From NCBI GenBank assembly GCA_027306915.1, contig DAHUYW010000027.1:1-51956 (forward strand): 51,956 bases of DNA. The letters are read 5' to 3'. Both the position numbers and the translations under genes were made by a program. Positions 25,754 through 33,640 of this stretch are shown piece after piece. The stretch's first letter is position 1. Every line of letters begins with the position of its first letter. Under the pieces are notes generated by a model that worked only from the letters and a program-made list of their open reading frames with translations, did no database searches and was not told where the DNA came from. The DNA comes from Spirochaetales bacterium. GTDB lineage: Bacteria; Spirochaetota; Spirochaetia; DAHUYW01.

Positions 25754-26634
25754 AGAGCATGACCGGCTATGGCTTCGCCGAGCACCAGAGCGAGAAGGCA
25801 CGCGTCAGCGTCGAGCTGAAGTCCTATAACAATCGCTACCTGGACATCGGGGTGAGCCTGCCGGCCGCCTTGGGTCCTCTCGAGCCGCGCGCCCGCGACT
25901 ATCTCGCGAGGCGCATCTCTCGCGGACGGGTAGAGCTCACCGTCCGCGTCATCGAGTATGAAGAGGAGCTGTCGATCATCCTCGACAAGAGAGCGGTCCG
26001 CTCCTACGCCAAAGTCCTCCGTGAGCTCGCCGAGACGGCCGGAATCAACGAGAGCGTGGAGCTTGTCCATCTCCTCACGATGGAAGGGATCCTGAAGACT
26101 GACGGGCTTCTGAAGGTCGATCGGACAACTGATGTCGAGCTGTTCTGGGGGCTCCTGGAGCCGCAGCTCGAGAAGGCCTTCGGCGACTTCGAGCGAGCTC
26201 GCAGCGTCGAGGGCAAGGCGACGGAGGAGGACATTCTCTCCAACCTCGCGCGGATCGAGCAAGCCGTCGAGACAATCAAGGAATACTCGGGCGAGCTTGA
26301 GTCGATCATCAAGAGTAACCTGAAGGAGCGTTTCACGGAGCTGCTCGGCAACAGCTACGACGAATCCCGCCTCCTTGCCGAGACGGCGGTCCTTCTCGTA
26401 AAGTCCACCATCGGCGAGGAGGTTCAGCGCCTCGAGAGCCACCTGGCAAGCTTCAAGAAGTTGGCCGCTGGCGCCGAGCCGACAGCCAAGAAGCTGGATT
26501 TCCTCTGCCAGGAGCTGGGGCGCGAGATCAACACCGTCGGGTCAAAGAGCACAATTCTCGAGGTCAATCAAGCGGTCGTCGAGGTGAAGGACTCTCTCGA
26601 AAACATCCGGGAGCAGCTTCGCAATGTCGAATAG
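25750..26634 (+). CDS. yicC: YicC family endoribonuclease
   Basis: This encodes 294 residues. The N-terminal YicC domain begins with the typical MKSMTGYGFAEHQ and EIKSYNNRYLDI-like VELKSYNNRYLDIGVSLP. The C-terminal DUF1732 ends in the highly conserved FLCQELGREINTVGSKS followed by a Glu-rich helix. YicC proteins have been shown to act as endoribonucleases in enterobacteria and Bacillus. The gene overlaps murC by four bases upstream and the kinase-like gene by eleven bases downstream. The usual partner after yicC is guanylate kinase, so the different kinase here is worth noting. Confidence 0.93.
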   Translation: MKSMTGYGFAEHQSEKARVSVELKSYNNRYLDIGVSLPAALGPLEPRARDYLARRISRGRVELTVRVIEYEEELSIILDKRAVRSYAKVLRELAETAGINESVELVHLLTMEGILKTDGLLKVDRTTDVELFWGLLEPQLEKAFGDFERARSVEGKATEEDILSNLARIEQAVETIKEYSGELESIIKSNLKERFTELLGNSYDESRLLAETAVLLVKSTIGEEVQRLESHLASFKKLAAGAEPTAKKLDFLCQELGREINTVGSKSTILEVNQAVVEVKDSLENIREQLRNVE

Positions 26635-27148
26635 ACTTTCCGTCGCAATCTCGGGCAAAAGTGGCTGCGGCAACTCAAGCGTAAGCAAGCTGGTCGCCCA
26701 GCGTCTCTCCCTGCGCTTCATCAACTACACCTTTCGCTCGCTTGCCCAGGAGCGAGGGATGAGCTTCGAGGAGTTCAGCAAGCTCGCGGAGGTGGATACC
26801 TCCTACGATCTCGCCCTCGACCGGACGCAGAAGGAGATGGCCGCCGAAGGGAATTGCGTCCTCGGCTCGCGCCTGGCTATCTGGCTTCTTCCTGACGCTG
26901 ATCTGAAAGTCTACCTCACCGCTTCGCTTCCCGTTCGCTCCGAGCGGATCGCCCGCCGGGAGGGGAAAAGCGTCGAGCAGGCGATGGCCGAGACGGTGGA
27001 GCGCGACCGTCTCGATCGCGCCCGCTATCTCGCTCTCTACGGTATCGATAACGATCAGTACGACTTCGCCGACCTCGTCATCGATACCGAGGCGCACGAC
27101 GAATACACCGTCGCCGGGCTCATCGCTGCGGCCGCCAGGGCGAAGTGA
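26624..27148 (+). CDS. Cytidylate-kinase-like NMP kinase
   Basis: This encodes 174 residues of a small P-loop kinase of the cytidylate kinase-like family. The N-terminus has AISGKSGCGNSSVSKLVAQRL, where the expected Lys-Thr/Ser of the P-loop is replaced by Asn-Ser (GCGNSS). Other features are the LID-like region VRSERIARREGKSVEQAMAE and DRLDRARYLALYGIDNDQYDFADLVIDT, typical of Cmk-like proteins. It is shorter than true Cmk (about 220) and occupies the position where gmk normally sits between yicC and rpoZ. Some archaeal and spirochaetal Cmk homologues carry the same Gly-Asn-Ser P-loop, so activity is plausible. Substrate is unproven. Confidence 0.82.
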   Translation: MSNRLSVAISGKSGCGNSSVSKLVAQRLSLRFINYTFRSLAQERGMSFEEFSKLAEVDTSYDLALDRTQKEMAAEGNCVLGSRLAIWLLPDADLKVYLTASLPVRSERIARREGKSVEQAMAETVERDRLDRARYLALYGIDNDQYDFADLVIDTEAHDEYTVAGLIAAAARAK

Positions 27149-27178
27149 GCGGGTATCGATCCGATCGGTTCGAACCGA

Positions 27179-27207
27179 TGGACACAACTTCAGAAATTTG
27201 GTATAGT
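27179..27207 (+). promoter_or_regulatory. Promoter ahead of rpoZ
   Basis: TGGACA (27179-27184), a 17-base spacer and TATAGT (27202-27207) lie in the gap after the kinase gene. They would give rpoZ-miaA their own transcript in addition to read-through from murC. Confidence 0.6.
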
Positions 27208-27241
27208 TCCTGCTGTCGAACGCCAAAGGGTGGTGAATGCA

Positions 27242-27433
27242 ATGATTATTCCGTTGGGTCTCCTTATCGATCGTGAGGAAAACGTCTACCAGATGACCTG
27301 TGCGGCGATTCGTCGCGCGATGCAGATCACGGTAGCCGGAGACGAAGAGGTTGAACAGAACGACGGGAAGATCGTCTCAGTCGCCATCAAACAAATCCTC
27401 ACCAAGAAGGTCGAATACCGCCTCGAGTCCTGA
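27242..27433 (+). CDS. rpoZ: RNA polymerase omega subunit
   Basis: This encodes 63 residues of the omega subunit, which helps assemble the beta-prime subunit of RNA polymerase. The sequence EENVYQMTCAAIRRAMQIT matches the omega pattern Asn-x-Tyr-x-x-x-x-x-Ala-x-x-Arg-Ala. The end GKIVSVAIKQILTKKVEYRLE matches the conserved Val-x-x-Ala-x-x-Glu-Ile-x-x-Lys-Val strand. It is short, as in spirochaetes. Two GTG codons at 27230 and 27233 could serve as earlier starts. The position between yicC/kinase and miaA agrees with the usual yicC-gmk-rpoZ order. Confidence 0.8.
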   Translation: MIIPLGLLIDREENVYQMTCAAIRRAMQITVAGDEEVEQNDGKIVSVAIKQILTKKVEYRLES

Positions 27434-27452
27434 GGGGCAGCCGCCTCTCCCG

Positions 27453-28385
27453 GTGGTGCTCCTGTTTGGGCCCACCGGCGTTGGCAAGACCGACATCCTC
27501 CTCCGTCTCTTTCCCGACAAGGCTGAGGTAATCAGCGCCGATTCGATGCAGGTCTATCGGGGGATGGATATCGGAACGGCGAAGCCCGATCGGGCTCTCC
27601 GCCTCACGCTTCCCCACCATCTGATCGATATCCGCGATCCCCGCGAGCGCTACAGCGTCGGAGAATTCGTAGCCGACGCTGACCGCCTGGCCGCCGACAT
27701 CATAGGGCGCGGTCGGCTCCCGGTCGTCTCGGGGGGAACCCCATTCTACTTCAAGCACTTTCTTCTTGGTCTCCCCGCGACGCCGCCAAGCGTCCCCGAG
27801 GTGCGCGAGCGGCTGCGCGCCGAGCTCGTCAAGGTAGGCGCGGCTGCCCTGCATGCCGAGCTCGCAGGCTCGGACCCGAAGGCTGCCCAGCGGATCTCTC
27901 CGAATGACGAATACCGCATCCTGCGGGCGCTCGAAGTGCTGCGGATCACCGGTCGGCCCCTCTCCGAGTTTGCGCTGCCCCGCGCTGTGCGCAACCGGTT
28001 CGTCTTCCTCGTCCTTGGGCTCGAGCGCGAGCGCGACGAGCTTAACCAGCGGATCGATCGGCGAGTCGATCTCATGTTCGAGCGGGGGCTCCCCGAGGAG
28101 GTCCGCTCCCTCCTCGGCGCGGGCTGCTCCTTCGAAGATCCCGGTATGAGGGGGATCGGCTACCGAGAGTTTTCCGGGCGAATCGAAAGACCCGCCGGCG
28201 GAGTGGAGGAGGCCCGCGAGCTCATCAAGCGCAACAGCCGCAGGTACGCGAAGCGTCAGATCACCTTTTTTCGGTCGCTTCCTCTCGTTCGCTGGCATCA
28301 CGCCGAGGACGTGGATGGGATCACGGAGGCGGTGGCTCACTTTGTCGAGGAGAGCGGGCCCTCCCTGACGCTCTCGATGCGGTAG
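27453..28385 (+). CDS. miaA: tRNA dimethylallyltransferase
   Basis: This encodes about 310 residues. MiaA transfers an isopentenyl group to A37 of tRNAs that read codons starting with U. The P-loop LLFGPTGVGKTDILL is at the N-terminus. It is followed by ISADSMQVYRGMDIGTAKP, the family's tRNA-binding hallmark, then PHHLIDIRDPRERYSVGEF, VVSGGTPFYFKHFLLG and the C-terminal MRGIGYREF and NSRRYAKRQITFFR. GTG 27453 gives a natural start just before the P-loop, though the ribosome site (GAGGGG, about 15 bases away) is distant; an ATG at 27351 would overlap rpoZ extensively. The 3' end overlaps the convergent pseudokinase-like gene by 49 bases. Confidence 0.92.
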   Translation: MVLLFGPTGVGKTDILLRLFPDKAEVISADSMQVYRGMDIGTAKPDRALRLTLPHHLIDIRDPRERYSVGEFVADADRLAADIIGRGRLPVVSGGTPFYFKHFLLGLPATPPSVPEVRERLRAELVKVGAAALHAELAGSDPKAAQRISPNDEYRILRALEVLRITGRPLSEFALPRAVRNRFVFLVLGLERERDELNQRIDRRVDLMFERGLPEEVRSLLGAGCSFEDPGMRGIGYREFSGRIERPAGGVEEARELIKRNSRRYAKRQITFFRSLPLVRWHHAEDVDGITEAVAHFVEESGPSLTLSMR

Positions 28386-29749
28386 ATCGCCCAGAACTTC
28401 CCCTCGTTCTTGAGATAGAGGCGATCTTCGTGCGCGCTTCCTGCCACTCTAAGGGGCCCGACCGGTCCGGGGCCCTCGCCCGCATTCTTGGGAGGGATCG
28501 ACACCCACTTGTCGTAGCGAGCGAGGAACTCGTTCGTTCCCGCGGGGCTCACGACAAGATTGGTGATTCCAAAGACGGACTGTCCCGACTTGAGCGGAGG
28601 CGCTCCCATCTCTTTCCACTGTGATGCGGGCAGAAAGGTACCCTGGCCGTATCCCTCGCGCACCCGGTTGATGACGAAGAGGGTCTCCACCTGGTTGATC
28701 GCCCCCTTGCCGGCGCCGCCGACAACGCAGTCCTGCATCGCCTGGCTGTTGAGGGAGCTCATGCTGGCGTAGTAGAGACGGACCACCTGCTCGGCGGTCA
28801 TGCCAACCGTGACGCGGGGCTTCAGGGCGTTCTTGAGGATTGATCCTCCGATGAAACCCACGACGACCACCGCAGCGGCGACAATGGCGATGGTGGTCCA
28901 ATTGCGCTGGAGGAAGCTCTTGCGCTGGAAAGCGACCTCGGAACGGCGGCGTAGCCGTCCGCTCTGCTCGACGAGCTGCCTGCGCTCGTCCTCGGTTATG
29001 GCCTTGTGCACCCCGTCGGCGGACCATCGCGTGAGCGCAGCCTCCCATTCGGCGAGGGTAAAGCTCTCATGGGGGGAAAGGGCGCGAAGCACGGTCTCCG
29101 CAACCTCCGGGGCGATTTGCGGATCGTCGAGGCGCGGAGAGATGGGTTCCTGTTCCCTCGCGCGCTGGTGCACCTCCTCTTCGCTCTTCCCCGCGTGAGG
29201 CGGGCGGCTGCTCAAGATGCGGTAGGCTAGGGCTCCGATGAAGTAACAAAAGGCGCGCTCCCCCGTGAGGTCGGGGTGGATCCAGCTTTCAGCGACCGCG
29301 ATCCGCTCCTCCTCGGTTGCGGCCGCCCGTCCTGCCGCGAGGACCGCCTCAGGCAAAAAGAGGTGCGCACCGCTGAGGTTGGCAAGGACCCCGGAAAGCT
29401 GGGGCCTCGGCAGGGGCGCCGGCTGCCCGGCCAGCGCCGCAGCGTTCCTCGCGAGGAGAGCGAGGTGCTCCCATGGCTCATTGGCGGGAAGCGCGAAGAT
29501 GCGGGAGAGCGGCTCCGCGGCGACCGGCGGACCGTAGGCGTAGATCGCGCCCTCGTGCTCGAGAAAGCTCTCGATCTCCCACGGTACGATTTCACCGCCA
29601 TGCACGAGCCAACCCTTTTCCCCTCGGATTTCGTTGAGCATTCGAGCGAGGCTCTTACTGTGGGAGGCGACGCGGACGCAGAGGTGCTCCCGCCCGTCCA
29701 GCGTAAGCCTGCCGATCCCCGTCTCTATCGGTTCGAGTGACACAGCCAT
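28337..29749 (-). CDS. Membrane protein with degenerate kinase-like domain
   Basis: This encodes 470 residues. Residues 1-190 loosely resemble a protein-kinase fold: LSGVLANLSGAHLFLPEAVLA and then ERAFCYFIGALAYRILSSRPP, which parallels the kinase segment S-x-G-x-x-x-Y-x-x-L-T-G-x-x-P. The catalytic HRD and DFG motifs and the glycine loop are missing, so it would be a pseudokinase. A charged linker, a single membrane segment (WTTIAIVAAAVVVVGFIGGSIL, about 290-312) and an outside domain of about 155 residues follow. ATG 29749 begins three bases after the AMMECR1 stop, with AAGGAAG upstream. The 3' end overlaps miaA on the other strand by 49 bases. Function is unknown; the kinase link is a judgement by eye. 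Confidence 0.72.
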   Translation of the reverse strand: MAVSLEPIETGIGRLTLDGREHLCVRVASHSKSLARMLNEIRGEKGWLVHGGEIVPWEIESFLEHEGAIYAYGPPVAAEPLSRIFALPANEPWEHLALLARNAAALAGQPAPLPRPQLSGVLANLSGAHLFLPEAVLAAGRAAATEEERIAVAESWIHPDLTGERAFCYFIGALAYRILSSRPPHAGKSEEEVHQRAREQEPISPRLDDPQIAPEVAETVLRALSPHESFTLAEWEAALTRWSADGVHKAITEDERRQLVEQSGRLRRRSEVAFQRKSFLQRNWTTIAIVAAAVVVVGFIGGSILKNALKPRVTVGMTAEQVVRLYYASMSSLNSQAMQDCVVGGAGKGAINQVETLFVINRVREGYGQGTFLPASQWKEMGAPPLKSGQSVFGITNLVVSPAGTNEFLARYDKWVSIPPKNAGEGPGPVGPLRVAGSAHEDRLYLKNEGKFWAIYRIESVREGPLSSTK

Positions 29750-29752
29750 TCT

Positions 29753-30334
29753 TCAGTCTTCCTTATTCTTTTTGGGCGGACGTCCCGTCTCCTCGCCGAA
29801 GACCACCGCGCTGAACCGGAAGATCTCGGTCTCCGGCTCGCTCCAGGCGTCGCGCCGCAACCCGGCCTTCCGGCAGGTGTACGCGAGAAAGGTTGGGACA
29901 TCCCATCCTTGCTCGGGCGCGACCTGCGGCAGCAGCACCCCGGAGAGTCCGCCCCTTTTTACGTAGAGCCCATGCTCCCCTACAATAATCTCGTCAATCT
30001 TGGCGACCCTTTCAAGGGGGCCCAGGACCGAGATCTCGAGGGTGATCGAAGGAAGCTCGTCGAGAGCGAGCGGAGGAAATCGAGGGTCGTGGAATGCTGC
30101 CGCCGCTGCCATTTCGCGCACGGTCTCGATGAGGGGGTCGGTGGCGACGATATGTCCGATGCATCCCCGCAGAACGCCGCCCGCGTGCAGCGTCACGAAG
30201 GCGCCGCGGGGGGAGGCGAGGGTGGGAGAGACCGGCCCGTACCTCGGAGAGCGTGCCTCGAGGCGCGCAACGATGGTCTCGCGAGCCACCGCCAGGAGGG
30301 CATCCTTTTCGCCGGGAGTGAGGGAGAGCTCCAT
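29753..30334 (-). CDS. amrA: AMMECR1 / AmmeMemoRadiSam system protein A
   Basis: This encodes 193 residues of the AMMECR1 domain. The six-residue hallmark LRGCIG is present (GGVLRGCIGHIVATDPLIETV), followed by AFHDPRFPPLALDELPSITLEISVLGP and GLYVKRGGLSGVLLPQVAPEQGWD, all conserved in the family. In many bacteria it accompanies a MEMO1 protein (AmrB) and a radical-SAM enzyme (AmrS); neither is in this window, so the system is incomplete or dispersed. ATG 30334 was chosen because GGAG lies nine bases upstream and the extra N-terminus of the longer frame is not conserved. The conserved Cys may be catalytic, but the reaction is unknown. Confidence 0.9.
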   Translation of the reverse strand: MELSLTPGEKDALLAVARETIVARLEARSPRYGPVSPTLASPRGAFVTLHAGGVLRGCIGHIVATDPLIETVREMAAAAAFHDPRFPPLALDELPSITLEISVLGPLERVAKIDEIIVGEHGLYVKRGGLSGVLLPQVAPEQGWDVPTFLAYTCRKAGLRRDAWSEPETEIFRFSAVVFGEETGRPPKKNKED

Positions 30335-30437
30335 TGCATCGCTCCAGCCGCCTGAGATCAAGGCTCGGCGGCACGTGGCGGCAGACACGCATGGTGCCGA
30401 TGGCGGGCTAGCAGTCAGAGGCTGCTTCCGCCGTCAC

Positions 30438-31970
30438 TCATGGTCCGGCATGTAGCTCACGCGCGTTGAAAAGGCGATCGAGTCTTCCCGTGTCGAGCTT
30501 GATCGAGAGGTTCTTTTCGTGGGTCGGCAGCACCAGCCCCAACTTGCCCTCTCGCGGCCGCCGCAGGTACTTGACCTGCGTGTAGTACAGCTCGGCCTGT
30601 CCACCGGACTTGGCTTTACTATAGTACAAGGCAAGGTTACCCGCATCAAGCAGCACCTCGAGGGGGACGCTCTTCCCGGGGATTGCCTTGATAAAGATGT
30701 AGGCTCCCGGATAGTCGCGGCTGTGGAGCCACCAGTCGTTGCCGCGGACATGGCGACGGAGGAGCGCATCGTTCTCCGCAGCCGATCGCCCGACGAGAAT
30801 CGAATAGGGGCCCGATCGGTACTCGAGACCCGGACGCTCCCGTTTTTCTTGTCTTTGCCGGTCAGGCTGCTCCTTCCTGATTCGCTTCAGGTAGGCAGAA
30901 ACCCAGGCGGAATCCTCCGATTCCGAGACGAGCCTTTGCTCACGCGCCAGCTCCTCAAGCAGGCGATCGTGGTCGGCGATCTCCGCGTCGAGGCGAAGGA
31001 GCCCCGACTTCGCCTTTTTGTAGCGCTCGTAGAAGCTCTCGGCATTCTTTTCCGGTGAGAGCTTGGGGTCGAGAGGCACCTCGATCAGGTCACCGCTCCC
31101 CGCGAAATCCTCCGCGGTGAGCGAGCGGTCCCCCGGCTGGATGCGATGGAGGTTCGCGATAACGAGATCGCCTTGCGCCTTCAGTCGATCGTGGTGCTCG
31201 TAGTTCGAGCGCTGCCGGGCCAGGGCTGCGCGGGCGGCTTCGAGCCGAGTCTGCCGCCCTTCGAGAGCCTTGAGAGCCTGCGCCTTCAGCGAAGCAAGGT
31301 CGCCCGGCACCCCGCCCTGGCCGTAGAAGCGCTCGACCCGCTCGTTGAAGCTCCCCTCGCCCGGCAGGTCGCGCACCGGAAAGCGGTCGCGCGACTCAAA
31401 GCGCGCAAGGTCGCGCGACTCAAAGCGCGCAAGGTCGCGCGACTGGAGGGGGCCTTCGCTTCGTGCCGCGGGAGGCGCCTCGGCTTTCGAGGCTGCCTCG
31501 GCCGGAAGAGGCGCGCTCGGGTTGTAGCTCCCGCCGGTGACCTCCCCGCGCGCAGGGCGACGATAGTAGGCGTCGAGAATCCGCCCTTCCGCGTCGGTCG
31601 CGATGATGTTCGCCGCCCCGCTCCAGAGCCGGATCCAGAGGAGAGTCTCCTCGCCCCCGCTCACCACGCGGATCCGCACGATGCGATCCTCTCCGACCTG
31701 CGTCGCCTCGAGAATCTTGGCTCCCTTCACGCGGGCTCGGAGAAACTGAGCGAAGCGCTGCAGCTTCTCCGGGTGCTCAATCGCATGCGAGAGCCGATGC
31801 AGGCGCGTTTTGCCGGAGGCGAGGGAAATGTAGAGGGCAAAGGGATCGCCCGGACGGTACAGATCGAGAACGAGCGATGAGAAATCGGGTTGGATCATCC
31901 TCTGGATGTGCGAACCAGGAAGATCGAGCTCGCTCAAGATGAGGTTAATCTCGCGCCAGTTGAGGGACAC
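30438..31970 (-). CDS. NFACT family protein (RqcH-like)
   Basis: This encodes 510 residues of the NFACT family, whose bacterial member RqcH binds obstructed large ribosomal subunits and recruits tRNA-Ala. NFACT-N covers about 1-160 (SHIQRMIQPDFSSLVLDLYR, ISLASGKTRLHRL), a charged coiled-coil region about 230-370 follows, and NFACT-R (DUF814) covers about 390-500 (LVGRSAAENDALLRRHVRGNDWWLHSRDYPGAYIFIK). It is shorter than RqcH and has a low-complexity insert with an eight-residue repeat. Whether the tRNA-binding Asp-Arg pair of RqcH is kept is unclear to me, so a fibronectin-binding-like or divergent role is possible. GTG 31970 has GGAG upstream. Confidence 0.87.
   Translation of the reverse strand: MSLNWREINLILSELDLPGSHIQRMIQPDFSSLVLDLYRPGDPFALYISLASGKTRLHRLSHAIEHPEKLQRFAQFLRARVKGAKILEATQVGEDRIVRIRVVSGGEETLLWIRLWSGAANIIATDAEGRILDAYYRRPARGEVTGGSYNPSAPLPAEAASKAEAPPAARSEGPLQSRDLARFESRDLARFESRDRFPVRDLPGEGSFNERVERFYGQGGVPGDLASLKAQALKALEGRQTRLEAARAALARQRSNYEHHDRLKAQGDLVIANLHRIQPGDRSLTAEDFAGSGDLIEVPLDPKLSPEKNAESFYERYKKAKSGLLRLDAEIADHDRLLEELAREQRLVSESEDSAWVSAYLKRIRKEQPDRQRQEKRERPGLEYRSGPYSILVGRSAAENDALLRRHVRGNDWWLHSRDYPGAYIFIKAIPGKSVPLEVLLDAGNLALYYSKAKSGGQAELYYTQVKYLRRPREGKLGLVLPTHEKNLSIKLDTGRLDRLFNARELHAGP
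31385..31444. repeat. 24-base tandem repeat, 2.5 copies
   Basis: The 24-base unit beginning GGTCGCGCGACTCAAAGCGC is present twice exactly and half a third time. On the minus strand it encodes the eight-residue repeat FESRDLAR within the NFACT gene. Changes in copy number would keep frame. Confidence 0.92.
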
Positions 31971-31986
31971 CGGTGCTCCTTGGGCT

Positions 31987-32538
31987 TCAGAGGAACTGCT
32001 TGATCGAGTTGAGGAAGATCTGTCGGTCTCCCTCGCCGAAAAAGACGAGATAGACCTCCCGGGGCAGGCTCCGCCGCTTCAGGTGGTCGCCGATGGTGCG
32101 AAAGGCGACCTGGGCCGCGAGCTCCTTTGGGAAGCCATAGACCCCCGTGGAGATTGCAGGAAAGGCAATGGACCCAATCCCGGTTTCTGCAGCCAGATTG
32201 AGGCTGTTGCGGTAGGCCTCCGCAAGGGTCTCCATCTCCTCGTGCCTGCCGTCCCTCCAAATCGGACCGACGGTATGGATTACGTGCTTGGCGGAAAGCT
32301 TTCCGCCGGCGGTAATGACCGCCCTTCCCGGCGGGAGGCCGTCAGGGTACCGGTGGCGGCGTATCTCCCGGCACTCCTGCAGGATGAGCGGGCCCCCGCG
32401 GCGATGGATGGCTCCGTCGACTCCGCCGCCTCCCAGGAGAGTGCTGTTGGCGGCGTTCACTATCGCATCGACCTTCTGTTCGGTGATGTCGCCCGTAAGG
32501 ACGATGAGGCGATCGTTCAGGAAGCGTGCTTCATCCAC
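31987..32538 (-). CDS. Macro-domain ADP-ribose hydrolase
   Basis: This encodes 183 residues, a single macro domain of the MacroD/YmdB type that removes acetyl or ADP-ribose groups from O-acetyl-ADP-ribose or ADP-ribosylated targets. Ligand motifs are LTGDITEQKVDAIVNAANSTLLGGGGVDGAIHRRGG (with the catalytic Asn and the glycine loop), HVIHTVGPIW and the second loop FPAISTGVYGFP. ATG 32538 makes it overlap hisC by 22 bases, so it is translated from the same message. Its stop is 16 bases before the NFACT start. The NAD-linked role of the macro domain has no evident link to histidine synthesis. Confidence 0.93.
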   Translation of the reverse strand: MDEARFLNDRLIVLTGDITEQKVDAIVNAANSTLLGGGGVDGAIHRRGGPLILQECREIRRHRYPDGLPPGRAVITAGGKLSAKHVIHTVGPIWRDGRHEEMETLAEAYRNSLNLAAETGIGSIAFPAISTGVYGFPKELAAQVAFRTIGDHLKRRSLPREVYLVFFGEGDRQIFLNSIKQFL

Positions 32539-33587
32539 TTGTCGATCTCTCCAAGGAACACGCCCATCTGCTCCTCGGTTCCCATGCTGATTCGCACGAA
32601 GTCGCTGATTCCGGGAATCTCGAAGTGGCGGACGAGGATTCCGCGCTCTTTCAGACGGCCGTAGACCGTTCTACCCGACAATCCGGGAAAGGAGGCAAAA
32701 ACGAAGTTCGCGCTGGAGGGAAGCACGGTCGCGCCGCGTTCGAGAAGCGCGTCCGAAAACGCGCGCCGCGTCGCCACGACACGTCGGGTGACCTCGGCGT
32801 AGTAGTCCCCGGCGCGCGCCGCAGCCGCCCCTACCGCCTGCGCGAGGGTGTCGATCGGGTAGGAGTTGAAGGAGTCCTTCACCGCAAACAAAGCATCGAC
32901 GAGAGCCCTGCTCCCGTAGGCGAAGCCGAGACGCATACCGGCGAGCGCCTTGCTCTTGGAGAAGGTGTAGACGACGAGAAGGTTTTCGTGCTCGCGAATG
33001 AGCGGAACGACGCTCTCACCGCCGTAGTCTACGTAAGCCTCGTCGACGAGAATGACGCGGTCGGCCGGTGCACGTGCAAGAAGGCGCTCGATCTCCGAGC
33101 GGCTCGCCGCCACCCCGGTCGGAGCGTTCGGATTTGCAAAGGCGATCCCGCACGCCTCGCCGCTTTCGAGATAGGCCGAGAGATCCAGCGAAAAATCGGG
33201 TCTAAGGGGAAGGCGCCGGTAGGGAATACCGTAGAAGTCGCAGTAGACCGGATAGAAACTGTAGGTGAATTGCGGCATGAGCAGGGGGCCGCGCGCGCCG
33301 TCGAAGAAGGCGTAGAAAGCAAACGAGAGCACCTCGTCCGAGCCGTTTCCCGCAAAGACGTTTTCGGGCGAGAGCCCGAGCGATTCGGCCACCGCCTCCC
33401 GTAACTCGGTGCAAGCAGGATCGGGGTAGAGGCGCAGGCGGCCGGGGTCGAAGGATTCGAGCGCTGCCGAAACCGCGGGGGCAGGCGGATAGGGGTTCTC
33501 GTTCGTATTGAGCTTGATGAACCCGTTCCCCCGGGGCTGCTCGCCAGCGGTATAGGGCGTGAGGCGCCTCAGTCGCTCGGAGATCAT
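32517..33587 (-). CDS. hisC: Histidinol-phosphate aminotransferase
   Basis: This encodes 356 residues, normal for HisC, a PLP enzyme that makes histidinol phosphate from imidazole-acetol phosphate and glutamate. Markers are IKLNTNENPYPPAP near the start, LRLYPDPACTELREAVAES, GNGSDEVLSFAFYAF, NPNAPTG, VDEAYVDYGG and the Schiff-base Lys in YTFSKSKALAGMRLGF. The C-terminal Arg in DFVRISMGT binds the substrate carboxylate. ATG 33587 was preferred over ATG 33599 because AAGGA lies just upstream. It sits downstream of folC and hisD and overlaps the macro gene. Other class II aminotransferases are possible, but the pathway neighbour hisD supports HisC. Confidence 0.93.
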   Translation of the reverse strand: MISERLRRLTPYTAGEQPRGNGFIKLNTNENPYPPAPAVSAALESFDPGRLRLYPDPACTELREAVAESLGLSPENVFAGNGSDEVLSFAFYAFFDGARGPLLMPQFTYSFYPVYCDFYGIPYRRLPLRPDFSLDLSAYLESGEACGIAFANPNAPTGVAASRSEIERLLARAPADRVILVDEAYVDYGGESVVPLIREHENLLVVYTFSKSKALAGMRLGFAYGSRALVDALFAVKDSFNSYPIDTLAQAVGAAAARAGDYYAEVTRRVVATRRAFSDALLERGATVLPSSANFVFASFPGLSGRTVYGRLKERGILVRHFEIPGISDFVRISMGTEEQMGVFLGEIDKWMKHAS

Positions 33588-33640
33588 CGTTCCTTCCATT
33601 TCAGTAATGGAACTCCGCATAGGGCTTGCTGTCAATCGGG

